A DNA stretch of 64,000 nt from assembly GCF_013307435.2 (NCBI RefSeq), contig NZ_CP102845.1, positions 2,613,001 through 2,677,000 on the forward strand, in the 5' to 3' direction. The notes below the pieces were generated by a model. That model was not told the DNA's origin. It made no database searches and worked only from the letters and a program-made list of their open reading frames with translations. Shown here one piece after another: positions 17,258 through 25,161 of the stretch. Numbering within the stretch: the stretch's first letter is position 1; each line of letters starts with the position of its first letter. Made by a program: the position numbers and the translations under genes. Source of the stretch: Microvirga terrae (lineage in GTDB: Bacteria; Pseudomonadota; Alphaproteobacteria; Rhizobiales; Beijerinckiaceae).

Positions 17258-17286
17258 GCTATAGTCGATTTGGACCAGGAAGGCAA
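17258..17286 (-). promoter_or_regulatory. promoter of the rpsF operon
   Basis: On the minus strand TTGCCT (17281-17286), a 17-base spacer and TATAGC (17258-17263). Four of six bases match in each hexamer and the spacing is ideal. Predicted transcript start near 17251, giving a leader of about 205 bases before rpsF. Confidence 0.55.
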
Positions 17287-17312
17287 GGGATGTCCGGCCA
17301 CGGGCCGACAAC

Positions 17313-17399
17313 GTCATCAGCCCTCGTGCCGGTGATCCCGGCAACCCCGAAACGCCGCGCTCTTTCGACCGGGATAGCCGGCACAGGGCCGGCCATGAC
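17313..17399. repeat. composite intergenic repeat, copy 2 (rpsF-pdxJ)
   Basis: GTCATCAGCC...GCCGGTGATCCCGG, spacer, ACCGGGAT and AGCCGGCACAGGGCCGGCC then ATGAC. 87 bp. It lies between two divergent genes, upstream of the rpsF promoter. Confidence 0.88.
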
Positions 17400-17506
17400 A
17401 ACGAGGGGGCCCTCCCAAGCCGCCGCTCGGACGATTTGCCGTTGATAGCGCATCCGCGGACCGATGGAACCCTGGTCAACGGATCCCCTTAGGCTAAAAC
17501 ACCCTT

Positions 17507-18265
17507 ATGAAAGCTCCTCCTCTCCGCCTCGGCGTCAACATCGACCACGTCGCCACCGTCCGGAATGCCCGCGGCGGCCATCACCCGGATCCGGTCCGGG
17601 CCGCGCATCTCGCCGTCCTGGCCGGTGCGGACGGCATCACGGCCCATCTGCGCGAGGACCGGCGCCATATCCGCGACCAGGACATGGAACGGCTCAAGCG
17701 CCAGCTCTTCGTGCCGCTGAATTTCGAGATGGCCGCCACTTCGGAGATGGTCGCGATCGCGACCCGCATTCATCCCCACGCGGCCTGTCTCGTGCCGGAG
17801 AAGCGGGAGGAACGCACCACCGAAGGGGGCCTCGACATCATCGGCGCCCATACCCATCTGCGTCCGGTGATTCAGGAACTGAAAGCCGAGGGCATTCGGG
17901 TGTCCCTCTTCGTCGAGCCGGAGATCGCCGTCATGGATGCCGCCTGCGACCTGCAGGCGCCGGTGGTCGAACTCCATACGGGAACCTATTGCGAGGCCGT
18001 CGCCGAGGGCGACCAGGCCCGGATCGCCCATGAGCTGGAGCGGCTGCAGCGCGCCGCCGAGCACGGCGCGAGGATCGGCCTCGAGATCCATGCCGGGCAC
18101 GGCCTCGCCCTCGACTCGGTCCGACCCGTTGCGGCAATTCCTCAGATCGTGGAGCTCAACATCGGCCATTCCCTCATCGGTGAGGCCATCTTCGTCGGCC
18201 TCGACGAGGCGGTCAGGGCCATGAGGGCGGCGATGGACGAGGGCCGGGCACAGGTGCCGGCGTGA
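17507..18265 (+). CDS. pdxJ: pyridoxine 5'-phosphate synthase
   Basis: A 252-residue TIM-barrel enzyme that condenses 1-deoxy-D-xylulose 5-phosphate with 3-amino-1-hydroxyacetone 1-phosphate to give pyridoxine 5'-phosphate, the ring-closing step of the DXP-dependent vitamin B6 pathway. Motifs: [17 protein letters not shown] at the N-terminus, [13 protein letters not shown], and [16 protein letters not shown]... near the end (family signature GHGL). It overlaps acpS by four bases (GTGA). First gene of pdxJ-acpS-lepB-rnc-era; no clear Shine-Dalgarno precedes the ATG. Confidence 0.97.
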   Translation: MKAPPLRLGVNIDHVATVRNARGGHHPDPVRAAHLAVLAGADGITAHLREDRRHIRDQDMERLKRQLFVPLNFEMAATSEMVAIATRIHPHAACLVPEKREERTTEGGLDIIGAHTHLRPVIQELKAEGIRVSLFVEPEIAVMDAACDLQAPVVELHTGTYCEAVAEGDQARIAHELERLQRAAEHGARIGLEIHAGHGLALDSVRPVAAIPQIVELNIGHSLIGEAIFVGLDEAVRAMRAAMDEGRAQVPA

Positions 18266-18660
18266 TTCTCGGCATCGGGTCCGATTTGTGCGACATCCGG
18301 CGCATCGAGAAATCGCTCGAGCGCTTCGGCGACCGCTTCACCCATCGCATCTACACCGAGGGGGAGCGGGCGAGGAGCGACCGCCGGGCGGCCCGGGCGC
18401 CTTCCTATGCCCGCCGCTTCGCCGCCAAGGAGGCCTGCGCCAAGGCCCTGGGAACGGGCCTGAGCCACGGGGTCTTCTGGCGCGACATGGAGGTGGTCAA
18501 CCTTCCCACCGGACGGCCCACCATGCGACTGACGGGGGGCGCCCTGGAGCGTCTCGAGGCCATGACGCCGGCCGGCCACAGGGCGGTGGTGCATGTCTCC
18601 CTGACCGACGATCCGCCCATGGCGCAAGCGTTCGTGATCATCGAGGCGCTTCCGGCCTGA
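18262..18660 (+). CDS. acpS: holo-[acyl-carrier-protein] synthase
   Basis: A 132-residue phosphopantetheinyl transferase that converts apo-ACP to holo-ACP using coenzyme A. The metal-binding Asp lies in [13 protein letters not shown] and the second acidic site in [16 protein letters not shown], both diagnostic. GTG start at 18262 overlaps the pdxJ stop (GTGA). Its place between pdxJ and lepB is conserved in alphaproteobacteria. Confidence 0.96.
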   Translation: MILGIGSDLCDIRRIEKSLERFGDRFTHRIYTEGERARSDRRAARAPSYARRFAAKEACAKALGTGLSHGVFWRDMEVVNLPTGRPTMRLTGGALERLEAMTPAGHRAVVHVSLTDDPPMAQAFVIIEALPA

Positions 18661-18758
18661 GCGGGCCGCGTTGCGGCAGGACGCCGCTTGGGTTAGAGCA
18701 TGGCCGCCGCGGAACGGGCTCCGATCCGCGGCACCGACTGCAGTAAGGATTGATTCTT

Positions 18759-18803
18759 TCGAGAGTGGTTTGCCTCTGGGGCTGAGGTGCAAACCCCTCT
18801 CGA
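18759..18803 (+). other. long hairpin in the acpS-lepB gap, upstream of lepB-rnc-era
   Basis: Arms 18759-18773 and 18789-18803 are complementary over 15 positions with a single T/C mismatch; the 15-base loop can add three inner pairs. No T-run follows, and the structure ends 60 bases before the lepB start. A long irregular RNA duplex in this place fits an RNase III processing site in the mRNA that carries rnc, by analogy with the rnc leader of E. coli. That role is inferred. Confidence 0.65.
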
Positions 18804-18863
18804 CCTGCCACACGGACGAGGACGGCTCCGGCCGCCGGAGTCCAAGAGCATAGGTCGACAGAC

Positions 18864-19640
18864 GTGAGCGAAAAAAGCAGCAAGTACGTGGGTAGCAGCG
18901 CGAAGAACGAAGAAGGCGGCATCTGGGAGACCATCAAGGTCATCGTCCAGGCCCTTCTGATCGCGGTCGTCGTGCGCACCGTGCTCTTCCAGCCCTTCAA
19001 CATTCCGTCGGGATCCCTCATCCCGACCCTTCTCATCGGCGACTACCTGTTCGTCTCCAAGTATTCCTACGGCTACTCGAAGCACTCGATCCCGTTCAGC
19101 CCGGGCCTCTTCTCCGGCCGCATCTTCGGGTCCGAGCCGAAGCGGGGCGAGATCGCCGTGTTCAAGCTGCCCAAGGACAACTCGACCGACTACATCAAGC
19201 GCGTGATCGGCCTGCCGGGGGACAAGATCCAGGTGATCGGCGGCGTGCTGCACATCAACGGCCAGCCGGTCCAGCGCGAGCGGGTGGAGGATTACAAGAC
19301 AACCGACCTCTACGGCCGCACGATCTCGGTGCCGCAGTACCGGGAGACGCTACCCGGCGGCGTCGCGCATTTCGTCATCGAACGGGACGGCGACCGCGGG
19401 TACTGGGACAACACCAACGTCTACACGGTGCAGCCCGGCCATTTCTTCATGATGGGCGACAACCGGGACAACTCGACGGATTCCCGGGACGAGGCCAGCG
19501 TCGGGCAGGTGCCGTTCGAGAATCTGGTGGGTCGCGCGGAGATCATCTTCTTCTCGATCGACGAGAGCGCCTCCCTGTGGCGTCCGTGGGAATGGCCGCA
19601 GAAGATCCGCTGGAACCGTCTCTTCGAGCGGATCCGGTAA
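18864..19640 (+). CDS. lepB: signal peptidase I
   Basis: A 258-residue membrane protease that removes Sec and Tat signal peptides. One N-terminal membrane anchor (residues about 24-42), then catalytic Ser51 in PSGSLIPTL and Lys112 in DYIKRVIGLPGD; GDNRDNSTDSR is the conserved late box. The residue after the catalytic Ser is Leu instead of the usual Met. Start is GTG at 18864 with a weak ribosome site. The rnc gene starts 3 bases after the stop, so lepB and rnc are co-transcribed. Confidence 0.95.
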   Translation: MSEKSSKYVGSSAKNEEGGIWETIKVIVQALLIAVVVRTVLFQPFNIPSGSLIPTLLIGDYLFVSKYSYGYSKHSIPFSPGLFSGRIFGSEPKRGEIAVFKLPKDNSTDYIKRVIGLPGDKIQVIGGVLHINGQPVQRERVEDYKTTDLYGRTISVPQYRETLPGGVAHFVIERDGDRGYWDNTNVYTVQPGHFFMMGDNRDNSTDSRDEASVGQVPFENLVGRAEIIFFSIDESASLWRPWEWPQKIRWNRLFERIR

Positions 19641-19643
19641 GCC

Positions 19644-20354
19644 GTGAAACGTCGCAAGCCGAACCTCGACGAGCTTCTGAAGAGGCTCGACTACCGCTTT
19701 GAAAAACCGGAACTCCTCGACGAGGCGCTGACCCATGTCAGCGCCCCGCAGGCCGCCGGCCAGAGCTATCAGAGGCTGGAATTCCTCGGGGATCGCGTCC
19801 TCGGCCTCTCCATCGCCGAGCTGCTCTACAGTACCTTTCCCGGCGCCCCCGAGGGCGAACTCTCCCGGCGCCTCGCGGAGCTGGTGCGGCGCGAAAGCTG
19901 CGCCGAGGTGGCGATCGCCTGGGACGTGGGGCCCCATCTCAAGCTCGGCGCCGGCGAGGCGCATTCGGGAGAGCGCCGCAACCAGACGATCCTGGCGGAC
20001 GTCTGCGAGGCGATCATCGGGGCCGTCTTCCTCGACGGCGGCTACGAGGCCGCCAGGAGCCTTGTTGAGCGCTCGTTCCGGACCCTGCTCGCGGCGCCCC
20101 GGCGCCCCCTCCGCGACCCGAAGAGTGCTCTGCAGGAATGGGCACAGGGCAGAGGCCTGCCACCGCCGACCTATACTATCGCCGAGCAGTCTGGCCCGGA
20201 CCACGCGCCGAAGTTCCGCATCATGGTGACGGTGAAGGGAACCGAGGGCGAATTCGGCCAAGGCGCTTCGAAGCGCGTCGCGGAACAGGCGGCGGCGCGA
20301 AGCCTTCTCTTGAGAGAGGGCGTCTGGACGGAGGAAGAGCATGGAACAGCCTGA
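19644..20354 (+). CDS. rnc: ribonuclease III
   Basis: A 236-residue double-strand-specific RNase for rRNA and mRNA processing. The catalytic signature RLEFLGDRVLGLSIAELL is near residue 50, and the second acidic cluster is in LADVCEAIIGAVFLDGG. The C-terminal dsRNA-binding domain starts at about 165 (DPKSALQEWAQGRGLPPPTY). GTG start; the 3' end overlaps era by 14 bases, so translation of the two is coupled. Confidence 0.97.
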   Translation: MKRRKPNLDELLKRLDYRFEKPELLDEALTHVSAPQAAGQSYQRLEFLGDRVLGLSIAELLYSTFPGAPEGELSRRLAELVRRESCAEVAIAWDVGPHLKLGAGEAHSGERRNQTILADVCEAIIGAVFLDGGYEAARSLVERSFRTLLAAPRRPLRDPKSALQEWAQGRGLPPPTYTIAEQSGPDHAPKFRIMVTVKGTEGEFGQGASKRVAEQAAARSLLLREGVWTEEEHGTA

Positions 20355-21255
20355 GCAAACCACCACGAAGGCCGGTTTCGTCGCTCTCATCGGGGCGCCC
20401 AACGCGGGCAAGTCGACCCTCCTGAACTCGCTCGTCGGGTCGAAGGTCTCCATCGTGTCGCGCAAGGTGCAGACGACCCGCGCCCTGGTGCGCGGCATCG
20501 CCATCGAGGGCGACGCGCAGATCGTGTTCGTGGACACGCCCGGCATCTTCAAGCCGAAGCGCCGCCTCGACCGCGCCATGGTCACGTCGGCCTGGGGCGG
20601 CGCGGGCGACGCGGACGTGATCGCCCTTCTGCTCGACGTGCGCAAAGGCATCGACGAGGAGGCCGAGGCCATCCTCGACAAGCTCCCTGAGCTGAAGCGC
20701 CCGAAGGTGCTGATCCTCAACAAGATCGACCTGATCGAACGCTCGAAGCTTCTCGAGCTCGCCTCCAGGCTGAACGAAAAGGTGCCCTTCGCTCATACCT
20801 TCATGATCTCGGCCCTGAAGGGTGACGGCATCCAGACCCTGAAACGGCAGCTCGCCGAGATGATGCCGGAGGGGCCCTGGCTCTATCCGGAAGACCAGAT
20901 CTCCGATGCGCCGCTGCGGATGCTTGCCGCCGAGATCACCCGGGAGAAGATCTACGAGCGGCTTCACGAGGAACTGCCCTACCAGTCCACGGTCGAGACC
21001 GACCAGTGGCAAATGCGCCCCGACGGCTCGGTGCGCATCGAGCAGACCGTGTTCGTGGAGCGCGACAGCCAGCGCAAGATCGTGCTCGGCAAGGGCGGCC
21101 AGACCATCAAGGCCATCGGCCAGGCGGCCCGCAAGGAGATCGCCGAGATCGCCGAGAGCCCCGTACACCTCTTCATCTTCGTGAAGGTGCGCGAGAACTG
21201 GAGCGACGATCCCGAGCGCTACCGGGAGATGGGCCTGGAGTTCCCGCGGGGTTAA
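20341..21255 (+). CDS. era: GTPase Era
   Basis: A 304-residue essential GTPase that binds 16S rRNA and assists 30S assembly. G1 is [12 protein letters not shown] (residues about 18-29), G3 is DTPGIF, G4 is NKID, and the C-terminal KH domain carries [20 protein letters not shown]. Preceded by rnc, usually followed by recO; here the next gene downstream is a convergent chemoreceptor whose stop codon overlaps (TTAA at 21252-21255), and recO is 6 kb further on. Confidence 0.97.
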   Translation: MEQPEQTTTKAGFVALIGAPNAGKSTLLNSLVGSKVSIVSRKVQTTRALVRGIAIEGDAQIVFVDTPGIFKPKRRLDRAMVTSAWGGAGDADVIALLLDVRKGIDEEAEAILDKLPELKRPKVLILNKIDLIERSKLLELASRLNEKVPFAHTFMISALKGDGIQTLKRQLAEMMPEGPWLYPEDQISDAPLRMLAAEITREKIYERLHEELPYQSTVETDQWQMRPDGSVRIEQTVFVERDSQRKIVLGKGGQTIKAIGQAARKEIAEIAESPVHLFIFVKVRENWSDDPERYREMGLEFPRG

Positions 21256-23012
21256 GCCTTGTAGGCCGTCCTCAGCCCGCCCCAGTGGCGTCCGAGGACG
21301 CGGATCGGGGCATCGACCTCCTGCATCATGACGATCTTGCCGCCGCCCATGTCGCGGGCATAGGCCTGCACGATGAAGGGCCGGGTGGACCGGGCCGCCG
21401 TGATGCCGGCCCGGTCGTCGAAGATGCGCCGGTTGCGGGCGTTGGCGGCGTTCCACACCGGGTCGGACGGACGTTGGGGCTGCGAATAGAGCCTGTTGTG
21501 GACCGGGATGTAGCCGTTGCGGTCGATGGCGAGGCAGAACGCCATCGCCGGGTCGGAGGCCAGAACCTTCTCCAGGATCGGCGGCAGGATCCGCTCGAAG
21601 ACGGGAAGATACGCGGTGGCGTATTGGACCGGATCGGTGCCGGGAACCGGCCTGTACTGCGTGTCGAAGACCGCTTCCCGCGGCACCATGCCGTCCGATA
21701 CGGCCCGCTCGATGACCGCCTCGACCTGGCGGGCGGTGTCCTGCGCCAGCAGGATGCGCGGCGCATAGGCCGCTTCCACCTGGGCGATGAAGCCGTCGAT
21801 GCGGGCGCGGGTCTCGTCATCGCATCGCTCGAACGCACCATGGATGCCCATGGTGCTCGTCGCCACGACGCGCAATCCGGCTTGGCCGATCTGCGCGACC
21901 TCGATTGCGCCGATCTCGCCGGGTTCGACGCGCAGGTCGCCGGTTGCGGCCAGCAGGACGCCGCCCTGGCTGATGTCGATCAGACGCGTCGAGGCGCCGC
22001 GTGTGCCGATCCGCAGGGTCGCCGGGCGGTCGACGGGCAGGCGGTCCGAACGCCGCCGGTCGCCGAGCTCGCTCTGGCGCATCACCGTGACGAAGCGCTG
22101 CCCCAAGGCCTTCGCCAGCCCGTCGGCGGTCTTCGTCGCCCGGTCGGCCTGGTGGGCCCTGCGGCCGGCCTCGAGGGAGATGCCGTCCACGTCCCCCGCG
22201 CACGCGCTGACCTTGCCGACACTGGAGGACGTCAGGCCCGCCAGGCGGGATGCTTCACCGATGGCCGCATTCTGCTCGCCGACCGCATGGCGGACCGTCT
22301 CGAAGACCGGGCCGACCCCCTGGATCACCTCCACCACCTCGGCGACCGCGCCGGTCGAGGCCTGCGCCGTCTCGCGCAGGTGGTCGATCCGCCGGCGGAT
22401 GTCGTCGGCCGCGCGTGCCGTCTGGGTGGAAAGGGCCTTCACCTCGGACGCCACGACGGCAAATCCCTTGCCGGCCTCGCCCGCGCGCGCCGCCTCGATG
22501 GTGGCGTTCAGCGCTAGCAGGTTGGTCTGCCGGGCCACCGTCGAGATGGTGTCGACGATCCCGACGATCTCCGCGGTGGCGGCGGAGAGCTGCGTGATGA
22601 GGTCGCTCGCCTTGCGGGCCGCCTCGACGGCGTTGTCGATCCGCTGGCTGGCATGATCCATCGCGCGGCCGATTTCGGCCGACGTGACGGCGAGCTCTTC
22701 CGTCGAGGAGGCTAGCGAGAGGGTCTCTTCGGAGGCGGTCCGGCCCGACGCGGCGAGCTCTCCGGCATGGGTCCGGATGGCCGCGAGGTCCTTCTCGACC
22801 GCCGCGACGTCCGCGGCCGCGACCGCGATGGCCTGCGTGACGCCGTCGATCGCTTTCAGGACGTCGGATTCCAGCGAATCCAGAATGTCCGGGTCGAGAC
22901 GGTTCTCGCGCACGGCTGCCGCCGCATGTCCTTCCGGGATCATCGGAACGACGTTGTCCGAAGAATCCGTGTGTGAAGCGCGCCGCAATAGACCCAACAT
23001 CGCTGCCCCCAT
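21252..23012 (-). CDS. soluble methyl-accepting chemotaxis protein with a PilZ domain
   Basis: A 586-residue protein without membrane segments. Residues about 45-300 are an MCP signalling helical hairpin with the CheA/CheW tip ([19 protein letters not shown], then [15 protein letters not shown]). Residues about 318-400 look like a PilZ c-di-GMP-binding domain: RRRSDR at 319-324 and DISQGG at 346-351 fit the RxxxR and D/NxSxxG motifs. The C-terminal ~170 residues ([30 protein letters not shown]) match the C-terminal region common to many alphaproteobacterial cytoplasmic chemoreceptors. The order signalling-PilZ-sensor suggests c-di-GMP input to chemotaxis. Start uncertain between ATG at 23012 and at 23000 (GGGGG just before the latter). 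No che genes are near. Confidence 0.85.
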   Translation of the reverse strand: MGAAMLGLLRRASHTDSSDNVVPMIPEGHAAAAVRENRLDPDILDSLESDVLKAIDGVTQAIAVAAADVAAVEKDLAAIRTHAGELAASGRTASEETLSLASSTEELAVTSAEIGRAMDHASQRIDNAVEAARKASDLITQLSAATAEIVGIVDTISTVARQTNLLALNATIEAARAGEAGKGFAVVASEVKALSTQTARAADDIRRRIDHLRETAQASTGAVAEVVEVIQGVGPVFETVRHAVGEQNAAIGEASRLAGLTSSSVGKVSACAGDVDGISLEAGRRAHQADRATKTADGLAKALGQRFVTVMRQSELGDRRRSDRLPVDRPATLRIGTRGASTRLIDISQGGVLLAATGDLRVEPGEIGAIEVAQIGQAGLRVVATSTMGIHGAFERCDDETRARIDGFIAQVEAAYAPRILLAQDTARQVEAVIERAVSDGMVPREAVFDTQYRPVPGTDPVQYATAYLPVFERILPPILEKVLASDPAMAFCLAIDRNGYIPVHNRLYSQPQRPSDPVWNAANARNRRIFDDRAGITAARSTRPFIVQAYARDMGGGKIVMMQEVDAPIRVLGRHWGGLRTAYKA

Positions 23013-23337
23013 GCCTTATGTTCTTGACCAAACGTCACGCTAAAAGGTTAAAGAAGGCAGAATACTTGAGGGATCTTCTCCTAAGGTCTTAGACGACCAG
23101 TATTGCGTTCGCCGCTTTACGATCGACCTGTGCGGAGAGGGATAAATTCTGGCATTCCGCAAGACGTCCCACAATCCTTTGAAACATGTTAGTTTTCATG
23201 GATTTCGCACATCGTCTCAACGCAACCAGATCAGCCGTAAGGCTTTATCCTCAAAGGATAGTAGGAAGGCGCGTTGCATCCGGTGAAACCTTCCAGAAGT
23301 AGCCCACCAGTGTCGACGTCGACGTTCCGGGGAGGCC
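23013..23337. other. divergent MCP-cyclase intergenic region
   Basis: 325 bases, AT-richer than the surroundings, between divergent genes; promoters for both should lie here but I could not place hexamers with confidence. A 6-bp inverted repeat (TATCCT-CAA-AGGATA, 23246-23260) lies about 80 bases before the cyclase start. No gene or longer repeat is seen. Confidence 0.55.
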
Positions 23338-25113
23338 ATGAGCAGCTCTTCCGATCAGACGGCGCAAAGACGTCTCGCTGCTGTCCTCGCCGCGGATGTG
23401 GTGGGCTATTCAGATCTCATGTCCAGAGACGAGGAGGGTACGCTGGCCCGACTGCGGGACCTGCGGCGCCAGGTGATCGAGCCGCAGATCCGGTCGCATC
23501 GGGGACGCCTGGTGAAAACCATCGGGGACGGGTTCCTGTGCGAGTTCTCGAGCCCCATCGAGGCGGTCCGCTGTGCCGTCGACCTCCAGGAGGCGGTTGC
23601 TCAGGCGTCCGACGGCGAGCACGCCAAGCCCCTTCAGCTTCGGATCGGGATTAATCTCGGCGACATCATCATCGAGGATGACGGCGACATCTTCGGCGAT
23701 GGTGTCAATGTCGCGTCGCGGCTGCAGAAGATGGCTCTGCCGGGTGGGATCTGCCTCTCCGGCAAGGTCCATGAAGAGGTGAGGGACCGGCTCCCGTACC
23801 AGTTCGAGGATCACGGCGAGCATCGCTTCAAGAACATCGGACGGCTCATCCGGGTCTATTGCCTCCTGGCGGGACTGGATCCCTCCGTGACGTCGCGCGA
23901 GGCGCGCTCCACGGCCGCGTCGCTGGACAGGCCCTCCATCGCGGTTCTGCCGTTCATCAACCTCAGCAAGGACCCGGAGCAGGAATACTTCGCGGACGGA
24001 ATCGTCGAGGACATTATCGCGGCCCTGTCGCGGTTCAGGTCCTTTTTCGTGGTCGCCCGCAACTCCACCTTCGCGTACAAGGGCCGGAACGTGAGCGTCC
24101 AGCAGATCGGGCGCGACCTCGGGGTGCGCTACGTGCTCGAGGGCAGCGTCAGGCGCTCCGGTGACAAGATCCGGATCACCGCCCAGCTGGTCGATTCCGT
24201 CAGCGGCATGCATCTCTGGGCGGAGCACTACGACGGGGTGATGGCCGACGTGTTCGACCTTCAGGACCAGATCACGACGAGCGTCGTCGGATCCATCCAG
24301 CCCTCCATCCGGGCGGCCGAGATCGAGCGCGCGCGGCGCAAGCGTCCCGAGAGCCTCGACGCCTACGACCTCGTCATGCGCGCCCTGCCTTATGTCTGGG
24401 CCCTGGAATTCGACGCCAACAAGGAGGCGACGCGGCTCATCGACAAGGCCCTTCTCCTCGACCCGGGCTATCCGCTCGCCCTGTCGCTGGCCGCCTGGTG
24501 CCGAGGGCAGCGGATCGTCTACAACTGGTCGAAGAACGTGCCGGAGGACAAGCGCGAGACCCTGCGTCAGGCGCAGGCCGCGGCGGCGATCGCCCACGAC
24601 GACCCGTTCATCCTGACGGTGCTCGGCGCCGCCCTGACGATCACCCGGGAGTACCAGCGCGCCGAATCGCTTCTGGAGCGGGCCCTCGCGCTCGACCCGA
24701 ACTCGGCCTGGGCCTGGAACCGCAGCGGATGGCTCCACAACTACCGGCACGATCCGGAGGTCGGGATCCAGCATTTCGAGCACTCGCTGCGTCTCAGTCC
24801 GTTCGATCCCATGGCGTTCAACTGCGACATGGGGATCGGCTGCGCCCATTTCATCGCGAAGCGATACGATCTTGCCGCGCAATGGCAGGAAAAGGGGTGG
24901 CGGACAAAGCCCAGCGCCACCTGGGTCCACCGGACCCTCGCGCCCGCCTATGCTCTGGCGGGCGATCTCGACAAGGCCCGGGAGAGTGTCGGCGAACTCC
25001 TGAAGCACTATCCCGGGATCACGATCTCGCAGATCATCGAGGCCATGGCGTTCAGCCAGGAAACCATGGGCCGCTTCGCGGAAGGGCTGCGCCTGGCCGG
25101 TCTGCCGGAATGA
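23338..25113 (+). CDS. class III adenylate/guanylate cyclase with TolB-like and TPR regions
   Basis: A 591-residue cytoplasmic protein. Residues about 10-185 are a class III nucleotide cyclase domain with the metal-binding Asp20 (AADVVGYS) and Asp64 (TIGDGFLCEF), and the transition-state residues Asn124 and Arg128 (FGDGVNVASRLQ), so catalytic activity is plausible. Residues about 195-320 resemble the TolB N-terminal fold often fused to such cyclases (RPSIAVLPFINLS, YFADGIVEDIIAALSRF, VRYVLEGSVRRSG). From about 330 to the end the chain is helical with TPR-like repeats (SLLERALALDPNSAWAWN). Such cyclase-TolB-TPR proteins are expanded in Hyphomicrobiales; the signal sensed is unknown. GGGGAGGCC precedes the ATG. 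Divergent from the MCP gene. Confidence 0.88.
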   Translation: MSSSSDQTAQRRLAAVLAADVVGYSDLMSRDEEGTLARLRDLRRQVIEPQIRSHRGRLVKTIGDGFLCEFSSPIEAVRCAVDLQEAVAQASDGEHAKPLQLRIGINLGDIIIEDDGDIFGDGVNVASRLQKMALPGGICLSGKVHEEVRDRLPYQFEDHGEHRFKNIGRLIRVYCLLAGLDPSVTSREARSTAASLDRPSIAVLPFINLSKDPEQEYFADGIVEDIIAALSRFRSFFVVARNSTFAYKGRNVSVQQIGRDLGVRYVLEGSVRRSGDKIRITAQLVDSVSGMHLWAEHYDGVMADVFDLQDQITTSVVGSIQPSIRAAEIERARRKRPESLDAYDLVMRALPYVWALEFDANKEATRLIDKALLLDPGYPLALSLAAWCRGQRIVYNWSKNVPEDKRETLRQAQAAAAIAHDDPFILTVLGAALTITREYQRAESLLERALALDPNSAWAWNRSGWLHNYRHDPEVGIQHFEHSLRLSPFDPMAFNCDMGIGCAHFIAKRYDLAAQWQEKGWRTKPSATWVHRTLAPAYALAGDLDKARESVGELLKHYPGITISQIIEAMAFSQETMGRFAEGLRLAGLPE

Positions 25114-25126
25114 CGATCCCAAAATG

Positions 25127-25154
25127 AAACCGGGAGGATCGTGTCCTCCCGGTT
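25127..25154 (-). terminator. terminator between the convergent cyclase and OmpA-like genes
   Basis: Perfect 11-bp stem (AACCGGGAGGA / TCCTCCCGGTT, 5-base loop). On the minus strand it is followed by TTCATTTTGG, so it should end OmpA-gene transcripts; on the plus strand the T content after it is lower, but the stem may work in both directions. Confidence 0.8.
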
Positions 25155-25161
25155 CGGTCTC

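Larger units (their letters stand above)
17045..17506. other. divergent rpsF-pdxJ intergenic region
   Basis: 462 bases without a gene. It contains the ~200-base rpsF leader (17045-17250), the rpsF promoter (17258-17286), an 8-bp inverted repeat around the -10 element (17227-17234 with 17253-17260), the second composite repeat (17313-17399), and the pdxJ upstream region, where I found no convincing promoter or Shine-Dalgarno sequence. Confidence 0.65.
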
